From assembly GCA_001029295.1 (NCBI GenBank), contig LDXJ01000036.1, positions 1-48,382 on the forward strand: a DNA stretch of 48,382 bases. The letters are read 5' to 3'. Origin of the DNA: Peptococcaceae bacterium CEB3 (GTDB lineage Bacteria; Bacillota; Desulfitobacteriia; Desulfitobacteriales; Desulfitobacteriaceae). The number at the start of each line of letters is the position of its first letter. Within the stretch, counting starts at the first letter, position 1. Below are positions 42,041-48,382 of this stretch, in pieces. The position numbers were made by a program, and so were the translations under genes. The notes below the pieces were generated by a model. That model was not told where the DNA came from, searched no databases, and was given only the letters and a program-made list of their open reading frames with translations.

Positions 42041-42670
42041 ATGTCATTATTGGAAGAAATGTCTGAATGGGTAATTAGCGGTAACGCCAACAAAGTTAAA
42101 GCGCTCGTTGAGCAAGCGCTGGCTGAGGGTGTAGCCCCAGCCAGCATTGTAAACGAAGGCTTAATTCCAGGTATGACCGTGATTGGGGCGAAATTTAAGG
42201 TTAACGAGGTGTATGTTCCGGAGGTGTTAATCGCCGCCCGCGCTATGCATGCCGGGATGGCCGTAGTTAAGCCGTTGCTCAGTGTTTCTGATACCAAAGA
42301 AAAAGGAATTGCCGTGATTGGGACAGTTAAAGGAGATCTGCATGATATCGGTAAGAACTTGGTCGGCATGATGCTGGAAGGTGCCGGGTACACTGTGATT
42401 GATATCGGCATCGATGTTCCGCCGGAGAAGTTTTTGCAGGCCGTACAAGAGCATAAACCACAGATTGTCGGGTTATCAGCCCTGTTAACCACAACCATGA
42501 CTAACATGAAGGCTACAATTGAGTTGCTCAAACCGTATCGTGACCAGGTGAAAATAATGATTGGCGGAGCCCCCATTACCCCAAAATTTGCCGATGAAAT
42601 CGGTGCCGATGGCTATGCGGCCGACGCCGCCTCCGCAGTAGATTGTGCCAATAACTTGCTGGCGTCATAA
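42041..42670 (+). CDS. Corrinoid (B12-binding) methyl-carrier protein
   Basis: A 209-residue protein of the MtaC/MtbC/MtvC type. The N-terminal helical cap (about 1-85) is followed by a Rossmann B12 domain with the base-off/His-on motif D99-L-H101-D-I-G104 and downstream SALLTTTM and GGAPITPKFADEIGADGY. It would carry a methyl-cobamide between a substrate-specific methyltransferase and an acceptor such as tetrahydrofolate. A RamA-type reactivase and a folate methyltransferase are not in the window. GGGAGG precedes the ATG. Confidence 0.92.
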   Translation: MSLLEEMSEWVISGNANKVKALVEQALAEGVAPASIVNEGLIPGMTVIGAKFKVNEVYVPEVLIAARAMHAGMAVVKPLLSVSDTKEKGIAVIGTVKGDLHDIGKNLVGMMLEGAGYTVIDIGIDVPPEKFLQAVQEHKPQIVGLSALLTTTMTNMKATIELLKPYRDQVKIMIGGAPITPKFADEIGADGYAADAASAVDCANNLLAS

Positions 42671-42720
42671 CAGAGGCTCCTTTTCCCCTAGGCGGAGACA
42701 TCTCTTATTTGAGTGGAGCG

Positions 42721-42754
42721 GTTGAGATACCCTGAAGTCTTAGGGCATCTCAAC
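42721..42754. promoter_or_regulatory. Long inverted repeat upstream of the DeoR gene
   Basis: GTTGAGAT-A-CCCT (42721-42733) mirrors AGGG-C-ATCTCAAC (42742-42754) across an 8-nt loop: 12 paired bases per arm with one symmetric mismatch. With no T-tract it fits an operator or a transcript-end hairpin, 100 bp before the regulator. Confidence 0.5.
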
Positions 42755-42853
42755 CATAGAACCTATCGAGGCGCTGACACCACAGACATTTAAGAAACTT
42801 TGTGGAAGAGCAAGGGACTCGGGAAAGGGCTCGATGATTGAGGGTGAAAGATC

Positions 42854-43639
42854 ATGTTGGCAGAAGAACGTAGAAAGAAAATCGTGGAGAAGCTGGACGA
42901 GGGCGGAAGTGTTAGGGTAAGCCAACTTGCCGGTATTTTTCAAGTGACTGAAGAAACTATCAGACGGGACTTGGAACAACTGGAGAAAGACGGCTATCTG
43001 ACACGTACCCACGGCGGCGCGGTCAAGAGCACGCTCGATCAGCAGGAAATCGCCTTTTACATTCGCAATATGCGAAACCGTGAGGAAAAACAGGCGATAG
43101 GCAAAAAGGCGCTGGAATTCATCGAACCCGGAGAAGTGATAGCACTTGATGCAAGCACCACGGCTCTTCAGGTAGCTCGTCTCCTGAGGGAAAACCCTAT
43201 CAAGGATGTGGTAGTCATTACCCATGCGCTCAAAGTTATCATGACCTTGGCAGACGTTCCGGACCTTACCGTCATCAGTACCGGTGGGGTCCTGCAACAA
43301 AGAACTATGTCCTTTGTCGGTCCCTTGGCCGAGAATTCGCTCTCGACCTACAATATCAAAAAGGCTTTTATCTCGTGCAAGGGGATAACGCTGGAAGAGG
43401 GAATCATGGAGTCCACAGATCTTCAGGCGAGGATAAAAGAACAAATCATCAAGGTTGCCAAAGAAGTTTACGTGCTGGTCGACCATGAAAAATTTGGTCA
43501 AACCGCTTTGGCGACGGTGGGACCGATAAATGCTGCCAGTTGGCTCATCACGGATGGAGAGGCTGCGGAGCATGAACTTGAGGGGTATCGTGCAAGGGGA
43601 ATTAAGGTAGTTGTATCGACTCAAAGCGAGCACGAATAA
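42854..43639 (+). CDS. DeoR-family transcriptional regulator
   Basis: A 261-residue repressor, likely of the rhamnose locus. The N-terminal winged helix-turn-helix (about 5-60) has VRVSQLAGIFQVTEETIRRDL and the typical THGGAV wing. The C-terminal sugar-phosphate isomerase-like sensor domain has DASTTALQVARLL and TGGVLQQ. Such regulators usually respond to a phosphorylated sugar intermediate; rhamnulose-1-phosphate or a product such as DHAP is the obvious guess. It may autoregulate through the inverted repeat at 42721-42754. Confidence 0.9.
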   Translation: MLAEERRKKIVEKLDEGGSVRVSQLAGIFQVTEETIRRDLEQLEKDGYLTRTHGGAVKSTLDQQEIAFYIRNMRNREEKQAIGKKALEFIEPGEVIALDASTTALQVARLLRENPIKDVVVITHALKVIMTLADVPDLTVISTGGVLQQRTMSFVGPLAENSLSTYNIKKAFISCKGITLEEGIMESTDLQARIKEQIIKVAKEVYVLVDHEKFGQTALATVGPINAASWLITDGEAAEHELEGYRARGIKVVVSTQSEHE

Positions 43640-43978
43640 ACCAGGCCAGCAATAAAAGTTGTGGAAACCCATGGCCAGTCGAGAGAGACCCGCTTGTGGA
43701 GAAGAAACATGGACAAGACCACTTGGTGACGAGGATGTTTTTCCAACCAAGCATGCTGGAAGATTATTAAATGAGGTAGCAGGAAACACGAGGGATGATG
43801 GAGAAAATCTACACGAAAGTAAGAGCGAGGTAAGAGACAGAAACATTATGCACGGCAAAGGGGATGACCGCCGGAGAGGGAACCTTACTCTTCTTGGGTA
43901 AGGGATAGCACGATGCGGGTGAGACTACCAGAGGACAAGTTTTAAACAGAAGAAGCAATGAGAGAGGAAGGAACGGGA
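43640..43978 (+). other. 339-bp gene-free region between the regulator and aldA
   Basis: An 80-codon open frame (43659-43901) is rich in charged residues, lacks a ribosome binding site and shows no domain I recognise, so I do not call it a gene. No terminator or strong promoter was seen. Confidence 0.4.
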
Positions 43979-45427
43979 ATGAAAAAGTATCAACTATTCA
44001 TCGACGGGGAATTTGTTTCACGGGTGTCCGCCAAGATGATACCGGTCACCAACCCAGCCACGGAAGAAGTCATTTCCGAGGTTCCGGCCGGGACGGCAGA
44101 GGACGTGGAAGAGGCGGTGGCGGCTGCGGAGAAAGCCCAGAAATCTTGGGCTAAGCTGCCCGCCGTGGAGCGAGCCGGATGCCTGCACAAGATCGCCGAG
44201 GGACTGCGCGAAAACGCCGAGAATTTGGCGAGGACCATTGCGGAAGAACAGGGAAAGATTTTGCCCTTATCACGGGTGGAAGTGAATTTTTCGGCAGACT
44301 ATTTAGATTACATGGCGGAATTCGCCCGGCGCTATGAAGGGGAGATCATTCAGAGCGATCGTCCCAATGAGAACATCCTCCTCTACAAGATGCCCATCGG
44401 TGTCGTCGCGGGAATCTTGCCCTGGAATTTCCCCTTTTTCTTGATTGTTCGGAAAATGGCTCCGGCTTTAGTCACCGGGAATACGATTGTGGTTAAGCCC
44501 AGTTCCGAAACCCCGAATAACGCCTTTGAATTTGCCAAGATCGTGGCGGCCTCTTCTTTGCCCAAAGGGGTATTCAACCTGGTATCCGGGTCAGGCGGAG
44601 TCGTAGGCGAGGCCTTGGCCGCTCACCCGAAAGTGGGCATGGTCAGCCTGACGGGCAGTGTGGAGGCCGGTATCCAGGCTATGAAAGCGGCCGCCGCCAA
44701 TGTAACCAAAGTATCCCTGGAGCTGGGAGGCAAAGCCCCGGCCATTGTCATGGCAGATGCGGATTTGGATTTGGCCGCGAAAGCCATTCGTGATTCCAGA
44801 GTTATCAACACCGGCCAAGTGTGCAATTGCGCCGAGAGAGTATACGTCCAGGAGTCTGTCGCCGAGAGGTTTATTGAGAAAGTCACTCAGGAGATGAAGA
44901 ACACCAAATATGGCGAGCCCCTGACAGAACCTGATTTGGATATGGGACCCTTGGTGAGTAAACAGCAGCTGGAGAATGTCCAGGCTGCGGTGCGACAGGC
45001 GCTTGAAGACGGAGCCCAACTCGTCTTGGGTGGTAAGGGTTCTGAACGAGAAAAGGGATATTATTATGAGCCGACAGTTCTCACCCATTGCAAACAAGAC
45101 TCGGCCATTATGAGACGTGAAATCTTCGGGCCGGTTCTGCCGATTACGACCTTCAAGGATCTTGACGAAGCGATTGAGATGGCCAATGATTGTGACTATG
45201 GCTTGACTTCGTCCATCTATACGCAGAATCTCGACGTAGCCATGCGAGCCTGTAATGAAATCAAATTCGGCGAGACTTATATCAACAGGGAAAACTTTGA
45301 GGCCATGCAGGGTTTTCATGCCGGCTGGCGTAAGTCTGGCATCGGTGGAGCCGACGGTAAGCATGGTTTAGAGGAGTATCTTCAGACCCACGTGGTTTAT
45401 TTACAGTACAATCGCAACGTCAAGTAG
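43979..45427 (+). CDS. aldA: Lactaldehyde/aldehyde dehydrogenase (AldA-like)
   Basis: A 482-residue NAD(P)+-dependent, non-acylating aldehyde dehydrogenase. LELGGKAPAIVM supplies the catalytic glutamate and NTGQVCNCAERVYVQE the catalytic cysteine, the latter closely matching E. coli lactaldehyde dehydrogenase. It lacks a compartment-targeting tail and is probably cytosolic, oxidising L-lactaldehyde that leaks from the compartment to L-lactate. Start ATG 43979 follows GAGGAAGGA; an in-frame ATG at 43958 is less likely. A strong terminator follows at 45451-45485. Part of its 3' end is duplicated at 46018-46099. Confidence 0.9.
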   Translation: MKKYQLFIDGEFVSRVSAKMIPVTNPATEEVISEVPAGTAEDVEEAVAAAEKAQKSWAKLPAVERAGCLHKIAEGLRENAENLARTIAEEQGKILPLSRVEVNFSADYLDYMAEFARRYEGEIIQSDRPNENILLYKMPIGVVAGILPWNFPFFLIVRKMAPALVTGNTIVVKPSSETPNNAFEFAKIVAASSLPKGVFNLVSGSGGVVGEALAAHPKVGMVSLTGSVEAGIQAMKAAAANVTKVSLELGGKAPAIVMADADLDLAAKAIRDSRVINTGQVCNCAERVYVQESVAERFIEKVTQEMKNTKYGEPLTEPDLDMGPLVSKQQLENVQAAVRQALEDGAQLVLGGKGSEREKGYYYEPTVLTHCKQDSAIMRREIFGPVLPITTFKDLDEAIEMANDCDYGLTSSIYTQNLDVAMRACNEIKFGETYINRENFEAMQGFHAGWRKSGIGGADGKHGLEEYLQTHVVYLQYNRNVK

Positions 45428-45450
45428 AATCATTAATCATGTATTTGAAC

Positions 45451-45485
45451 AAGACCGGCGGCATGTGAGATTTCCGCCGGTTTTT
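45451..45485 (+). terminator. Intrinsic terminator of aldA
   Basis: AAGACCGGCGG (45451-45461) pairs with CCGCCGG-TTTT (45474-45484), followed by TTTTTG. It is homologous to the terminator after larA. Confidence 0.75.
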
Positions 45486-45560
45486 GTGAGTGATATCCCC
45501 ATTGTTCAGCTCATCAATATGTCGTTTTGCCTGTTCTCCTTTGGCCTTGATATACTTTGT
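45451..45560 (+). repeat. Direct repeat flanking the larA segment, left copy
   Basis: This 110-bp stretch (terminator plus the tail of a minus-strand small gene, KYIKAKGEQAKRHIDELN) is about 75-80% alike to 47431-47542. Here the small gene is a remnant: it has lost its 5' half and its stop. Confidence 0.7.
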
Positions 45561-45602
45561 CGCAAGGAGAGGATGGCGACGCGGCCCATCCTATAGTATA
45601 AT

Positions 45603-46001
45603 TTGTTAAAGCTCATATTTCTGCCGCTGATGAAAAGCCGGCAGACGGAGGCTGAAATGGCAGTACAAGCCGCGGAGTTAGCTAAGGCTTCCCAGAGCAA
45701 GTACACGAACTTCGCGATTGCAGCTATCGTGGCAATCACCGACAGATTTCTTCCCGAAGAGTGCAAGAAAAGATTGCTGGGGGTGCTCCGCATGACTCAA
45801 ATTGAACAGTGGTTGAGAGAGGAAGGCCGGGAAGAGGGTTTGAAAGAGGGTTTGAAAGAGGGTGAGATGAAAGGCAAGCGGGAGACAGCCCGCAGGGCCT
45901 TGTTGAAGGGGATCTCACCGCAGGACGCCGCCGATATTACGGGGTTGCCTTTAGAGAAAATCATCGAGATCGAGCGGGATCTGACAAAGGTCACCTGCTA
46001 A
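45603..46001 (+). pseudogene. C-terminal fragment of an Rpn/PD-(D/E)XK-type transposase-like nuclease
   Basis: About 132 codons from a TTG start. IFLPLMKSRQTEAEMAVQAAELAK, FAIAAIVAITDRFLPEE and the EEGREEGLKEGLKEGEMKGKRE coiled tail match the C-terminal part of Rpn-family recombination-promoting nucleases. The N-terminal nuclease domain with its catalytic residues is absent, so this is probably a relic left by a mobile element. A TATAAT-like sequence just upstream (45596-45602 region) may be chance. Confidence 0.6.
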
Positions 46002-46008
46002 CTCTGCG

Positions 46009-46100
46009 ATGGCGGCCGTGAGATTCTTCATCGACAGAGAAACTGTAGAAGCCTTGCACGACTGTCATGCCGGTTGGCGTAAGTCAGGCGTTGCAGGGCA
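46009..46100 (+). pseudogene. Remnant of an aldehyde dehydrogenase 3' end
   Basis: The frame encodes FFIDRETVEALHDCHAGWRKSGVAGQ, matching the aldA segment INRENFEAMQGFHAGWRKSGIGGAD. The HAGWRKSG core and flanking residues agree. It sits directly upstream of larA in the same frame, which makes a falsely extended larA open frame from 46009. Confidence 0.75.
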
Positions 46101-46116
46101 GAGGGAGGGTTTTCCT

Positions 46117-47391
46117 TTGAAGGTCAAATTACCTTATGGCTATTCGTTTCTTGAGGCAGACATTCCCGATAAGCGGCTGGCGGGCATTCTCACAACAACG
46201 GCCGCACATCCCAAGGCTGGGGGTGTTGCGTTGGTGGAGGAGGCTTTGGCGCATCCGATTGAAAGTGCCGGACTGAGCGAGCTAGCCGAAAAGGCACATA
46301 AAGTCGTCATCGTAACCAGCGACCATACCAGACCCTTGCCCAGTAGGCAAACCATGCCCAGTCTTTTGAGGGAGATCCGGCTGGGAAATCCCAAGGCTGA
46401 GATCACGATCTTAATCGCTACGGGCTTGCATCGCCCCCCGACTTCCGCCGAGTTAGAGGCGAAATTCGGAGTGGAGCTTGTTGAGCGGGAGAATTTTGTG
46501 GCCCATAATGCGGAGGATTCTTCGAGTCTGGTTCGTTTGGCAGACCTCCCTTCCGGGGCGCCTTTCCTGGTGAACCGGTTGGCAGTGGAAGCCGACCTAC
46601 TGATCGCCGAAGGGTTTATTGAACCGCACTTTTTTGCCGGTTACTCAGGCGGTCGCAAGAGCATTCTGCCGGGGATTTCCGGCCGGGAGACGATTTTGGT
46701 CAACCATTCCGCAGCCTTTATCGATCACCCCAACACTCAATCCGGTACCCTGTCAGGGAATATCTTTCACCGGGATATGGTAGATGCAGCCGGGCAGGTC
46801 AACCTCCGGTTCATTCTTAACGTGACCTTGGATGAAGGGAAAAACATAGCCGCGGCTTTTGCCGGTCATCCGGATGAGGCCTTTGCCCGCGGGGCTCAGT
46901 TCGTCGAGAAAACGACGAAATTGACCTGCAAACGGGCGGAGATTGTGCTCACGAGCAACGGGGGCTACCCCTTGGACCAGAATCTGTATCAGGCGGTGAA
47001 AAGTCTTCGAACCGCGGAGTACGCGGCTCTCAAAGGCGGAGTGATCATCACAGCGGCATCATGCCTTGACGGTATCGGAGGAGCGAGCTTCCAGAGCATG
47101 CTGACGAATCCCGGTGGACCGAAAAGGATCTTGGAAGAGATTAGGTCTACCCCAGCGGCCGAGACGAGTTTGGATCAATGGCAGGTTCAAGTTTTGGTCC
47201 GGATCCTTCAGGAATACCATGTCATTGTTGTGACAGAGGGGGTGAAGCCGGAAGTCCTGTCAGCTATGGGACTTGACTCTGCTACGAATCTTGAGGAGGC
47301 CTTGAACAAGGCGTATACCCGCACGGGGCCGGCAGCCAAAGTCGTGGTCATTCCGAATGGAGCCGGTGTTTTCATTGAGAGCGAAGATTGA
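46117..47391 (+). CDS. larA: Nickel-pincer lactate racemase LarA
   Basis: Interconverts L- and D-lactate by hydride transfer through a nickel-pincer nucleotide. The 424-residue length equals Lactobacillus plantarum LarA, and the key residues sit at a constant offset of three from that enzyme: H105 (ATGLHRP), H171 and K181 (EPHFFAGYSGGRKSILPG, the lysine that binds the cofactor) and H197 (LVNHSAAF). DHTRPLP (69-75) and TSNGGYPLDQNLYQAVK are also conserved. TTG 46117 follows GAGGGAGGG. The cofactor synthases LarB, LarC and LarE are not in the window. It would let the cell use the L-lactate made from rhamnose through a D-lactate route, or the reverse. Confidence 0.9.
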   Translation: MKVKLPYGYSFLEADIPDKRLAGILTTTAAHPKAGGVALVEEALAHPIESAGLSELAEKAHKVVIVTSDHTRPLPSRQTMPSLLREIRLGNPKAEITILIATGLHRPPTSAELEAKFGVELVERENFVAHNAEDSSSLVRLADLPSGAPFLVNRLAVEADLLIAEGFIEPHFFAGYSGGRKSILPGISGRETILVNHSAAFIDHPNTQSGTLSGNIFHRDMVDAAGQVNLRFILNVTLDEGKNIAAAFAGHPDEAFARGAQFVEKTTKLTCKRAEIVLTSNGGYPLDQNLYQAVKSLRTAEYAALKGGVIITAASCLDGIGGASFQSMLTNPGGPKRILEEIRSTPAAETSLDQWQVQVLVRILQEYHVIVVTEGVKPEVLSAMGLDSATNLEEALNKAYTRTGPAAKVVVIPNGAGVFIESED

Positions 47392-47430
47392 CGGGGTTTC
47401 TCTAAACAAGTGACGGGGTTTTTCTTAAAA

Positions 47431-47465
47431 AAGATCGGCGGAGTTTGGGGTTTCCGCCGGTCTTT
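47431..47465 (+). terminator. Intrinsic terminator of larA
   Basis: AAGATCGGCGGA (47431-47442) pairs with TCCGCCGGTCTT (47453-47464) over 12 bp with one G-U, then TTG. The two copies of a 22-bp repeat (GACGGGGTTT...) at 47390-47433 precede it. Confidence 0.75.
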
Positions 47466-47542
47466 GTAACACCTATCCCTATTTTTTCAGTTCGTCAATA
47501 CGTCGTTTTGCCTCCTCTCCTTTGGCATTGATATACTTTATC
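47431..47542 (+). repeat. Direct repeat flanking the larA segment, right copy
   Basis: Partner of 45451-45560. It contains the larA terminator and the last codons of the intact minus-strand small gene. Confidence 0.7.
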
Positions 47543-47628
47543 TTTTCTTCTCTAGTCATATTCCAGGTTGCTTCGTAATGCTTAAGCCTAGTTTGACGTA
47601 GTTCCTTCATGGTTAGTGATTCTTTCAT
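47479..47628 (-). CDS. Small charged protein of unknown function
   Basis: A 49-residue protein, highly charged and probably helical (MTREEKIKYINAKGEEAKRR). ATG at 47628 has GGAG 6 nt upstream, and TAG closes it at 47479. A broken copy of its 3' half lies at about 45490-45560, so it was duplicated with the neighbouring terminator. I do not know the family; its size and helical character would suit a small regulatory or antitoxin-like protein, but no partner gene is visible. Confidence 0.5.
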   Translation of the reverse strand: MKESLTMKELRQTRLKHYEATWNMTREEKIKYINAKGEEAKRRIDELKK

Positions 47629-47997
47629 CGTCACTCCGCTTTCAAATGGCTGACAACCGATGTATCAAGGTATATTCTTAGCTTCTCCATATGTATAAAT
47701 CCGCCTTTCTGCGAAAGGCACCGATGGGGTTATGAAACCAAAACCCATCATCCTTTCACTCTTTTTGTGTTATCCTCCTCTTGTAGGCCACTGGTATACT
47801 ACAGAACCCGAGGAGATGAGTGGCGGGGCTGTATAGCGGCAACCCCGTATATGTATATGGTGTCGGTCATCCGTTAAGGCATCAATGAATGGCGCAAAAC
47901 AGTAGCCCGTAAACTTATCTCTTCCGAAGTTGACTCGATTTCGCCGGATGACCAGTCCCTGCCAGCCCTACAAGTATTTTTGCAGGAGGTACTTCTT
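47629..47997 (+). other. Non-coding left end of an IS110 element
   Basis: A 369-bp region before the IS110 transposase with no gene. It contains a hairpin GGGGCTG...CAACCCC (47825-47846) and other short inverted stretches. In IS110-group elements the left end encodes the bridge RNA, so this is its expected location. The exact element boundary was not found. Confidence 0.45.
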
Positions 47998-48382
47998 TTG
48001 TTCAAAGTCTTTCGTAAAAACTGCTGTGGACTTGATGTCCACAAAACCTGGATCTATGCCTGCATCGGTATTACTGATACAAATGGCCGTACTGAGTATA
48101 AGCAAGCTCGCTTCTCTTCCTTTTCCAAGGGCCTTAGAGAGTTGGCTGATTGGCTTGCGAAATTCTCCTGTATCGAAGTTTGTATGGAATCTGCCGGCAA
48201 GTTTTGGATTCCCGTATTCAACATCCTTGAAAAGACCTGTTTTGTTACCCTGGCACATCCCAAGTACACAAAACCTCAAAAAGGAAACAAAACGGATCGC
48301 AAAGATGCCAAATGGATCTGTGACCTCTTTATGTGCGATATGATCAAACCCAGCTTTATCCCCTCTCCTGTAATCAGGCATC
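47998..48382 (+). CDS. IS110-family transposase, N-terminal part
   Basis: The frame runs open to the window edge (about 128 residues). The DEDD RuvC-like catalytic motif begins as CGLDVHKTWIYACIG, CMESAGKFWIPVFNILE and NKTDRKDAKWICDLF, giving the first D, E and D residues. The start is TTG 47998, with CAGGAGGTAC at 47983-47992. The C-terminal Tnp domain with its serine lies beyond the window. Confidence 0.88.
   Translation, partial: MFKVFRKNCCGLDVHKTWIYACIGITDTNGRTEYKQARFSSFSKGLRELADWLAKFSCIEVCMESAGKFWIPVFNILEKTCFVTLAHPKYTKPQKGNKTDRKDAKWICDLFMCDMIKPSFIPSPVIRH

Noticed and set aside
43659-43901. 80-codon charged open frame before aldA
   Set aside because: No ribosome binding site or recognisable family, so it is treated as gene-free DNA.
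46009-46116. N-terminal extension of LarA
   Set aside because: The residues match the end of an aldehyde dehydrogenase, not LarA; the TTG start at 46117 has a good ribosome binding site and gives normal LarA length.

Overview
The window reads as chromosomal DNA of a spore-forming, probably anaerobic Firmicute. A minus-strand alpha/beta small acid-soluble spore protein, UPF0180 and YpmA-like small proteins, Shine-Dalgarno-rich starts and a dense 12-tRNA array point to the Clostridia/Peptococcaceae area. The moderately high GC, sigma-54 control and anaerobic sugar metabolism fit relatives of Desulfosporosinus or Desulfitobacterium, but the genus is an inference. Both ends are cut inside mobile elements: the 3' end of an IS1634-type transposase at the left and the 5' part of an IS110 transposase at the right.

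Layout. 1-10.7 kb is housekeeping and small genes: a membrane-anchored M28 peptidase, a PUA/RlmI-type RNA methyltransferase, a Fur-family regulator, a TPR protein, folE, surE and a spore SASP. 10.8-21.3 kb is a fatty-acid or acyl-CoA catabolic island. Two acyl-CoA synthetases on the minus strand face a plus-strand operon of thiolase, SDR dehydrogenase, acyl-CoA dehydrogenase, class III CoA-transferase and a CBS-PAS sigma-54 activator. The divergent intergenic region has a good -24/-12 sigma-54 promoter on each strand and a perfect 9-bp-arm palindrome between them. 21.36-23.17 kb carries 12 tRNA genes, including initiator tRNA-fMet.

24.5-47.4 kb is an L-rhamnose (or related 6-deoxyhexose) catabolic locus built around a bacterial microcompartment. 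The compartment block has a class II aldolase with a C-terminal targeting helix, three BMC-H shell proteins, PduL, an EutN/CcmL vertex protein, a PduP-like CoA-acylating aldehyde dehydrogenase, PduS, PduT and a divergent acetate kinase. It is followed by an ASRT-family protein, an RbsABC-like sugar transporter, rhamnulokinase, RhaI-type isomerase, a UROD-family methyltransferase-like protein with a corrinoid protein, a DeoR regulator, an AldA-like lactaldehyde dehydrogenase and the nickel-pincer lactate racemase LarA.

Inferred pathway: rhamnose is imported, isomerised and phosphorylated. Rhamnulose-1-phosphate is cleaved to DHAP and L-lactaldehyde inside the shell. The aldehyde becomes lactyl-CoA (PduP), then lactyl-phosphate (PduL), then lactate plus ATP (kinase), while PduS/PduT recycle NADH. 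No diol dehydratase, glycyl-radical enzyme or alcohol dehydrogenase is visible, so this looks like an oxidative, lactate-forming compartment rather than a propanediol one. LarA would then interconvert L- and D-lactate.

Structures not explained by ordinary genes include the divergent sigma-54 region, short degenerate tandem duplications at many gene edges, a long untranslated leader with two terminator-like hairpins before the compartment operon, and a duplication scar around larA.
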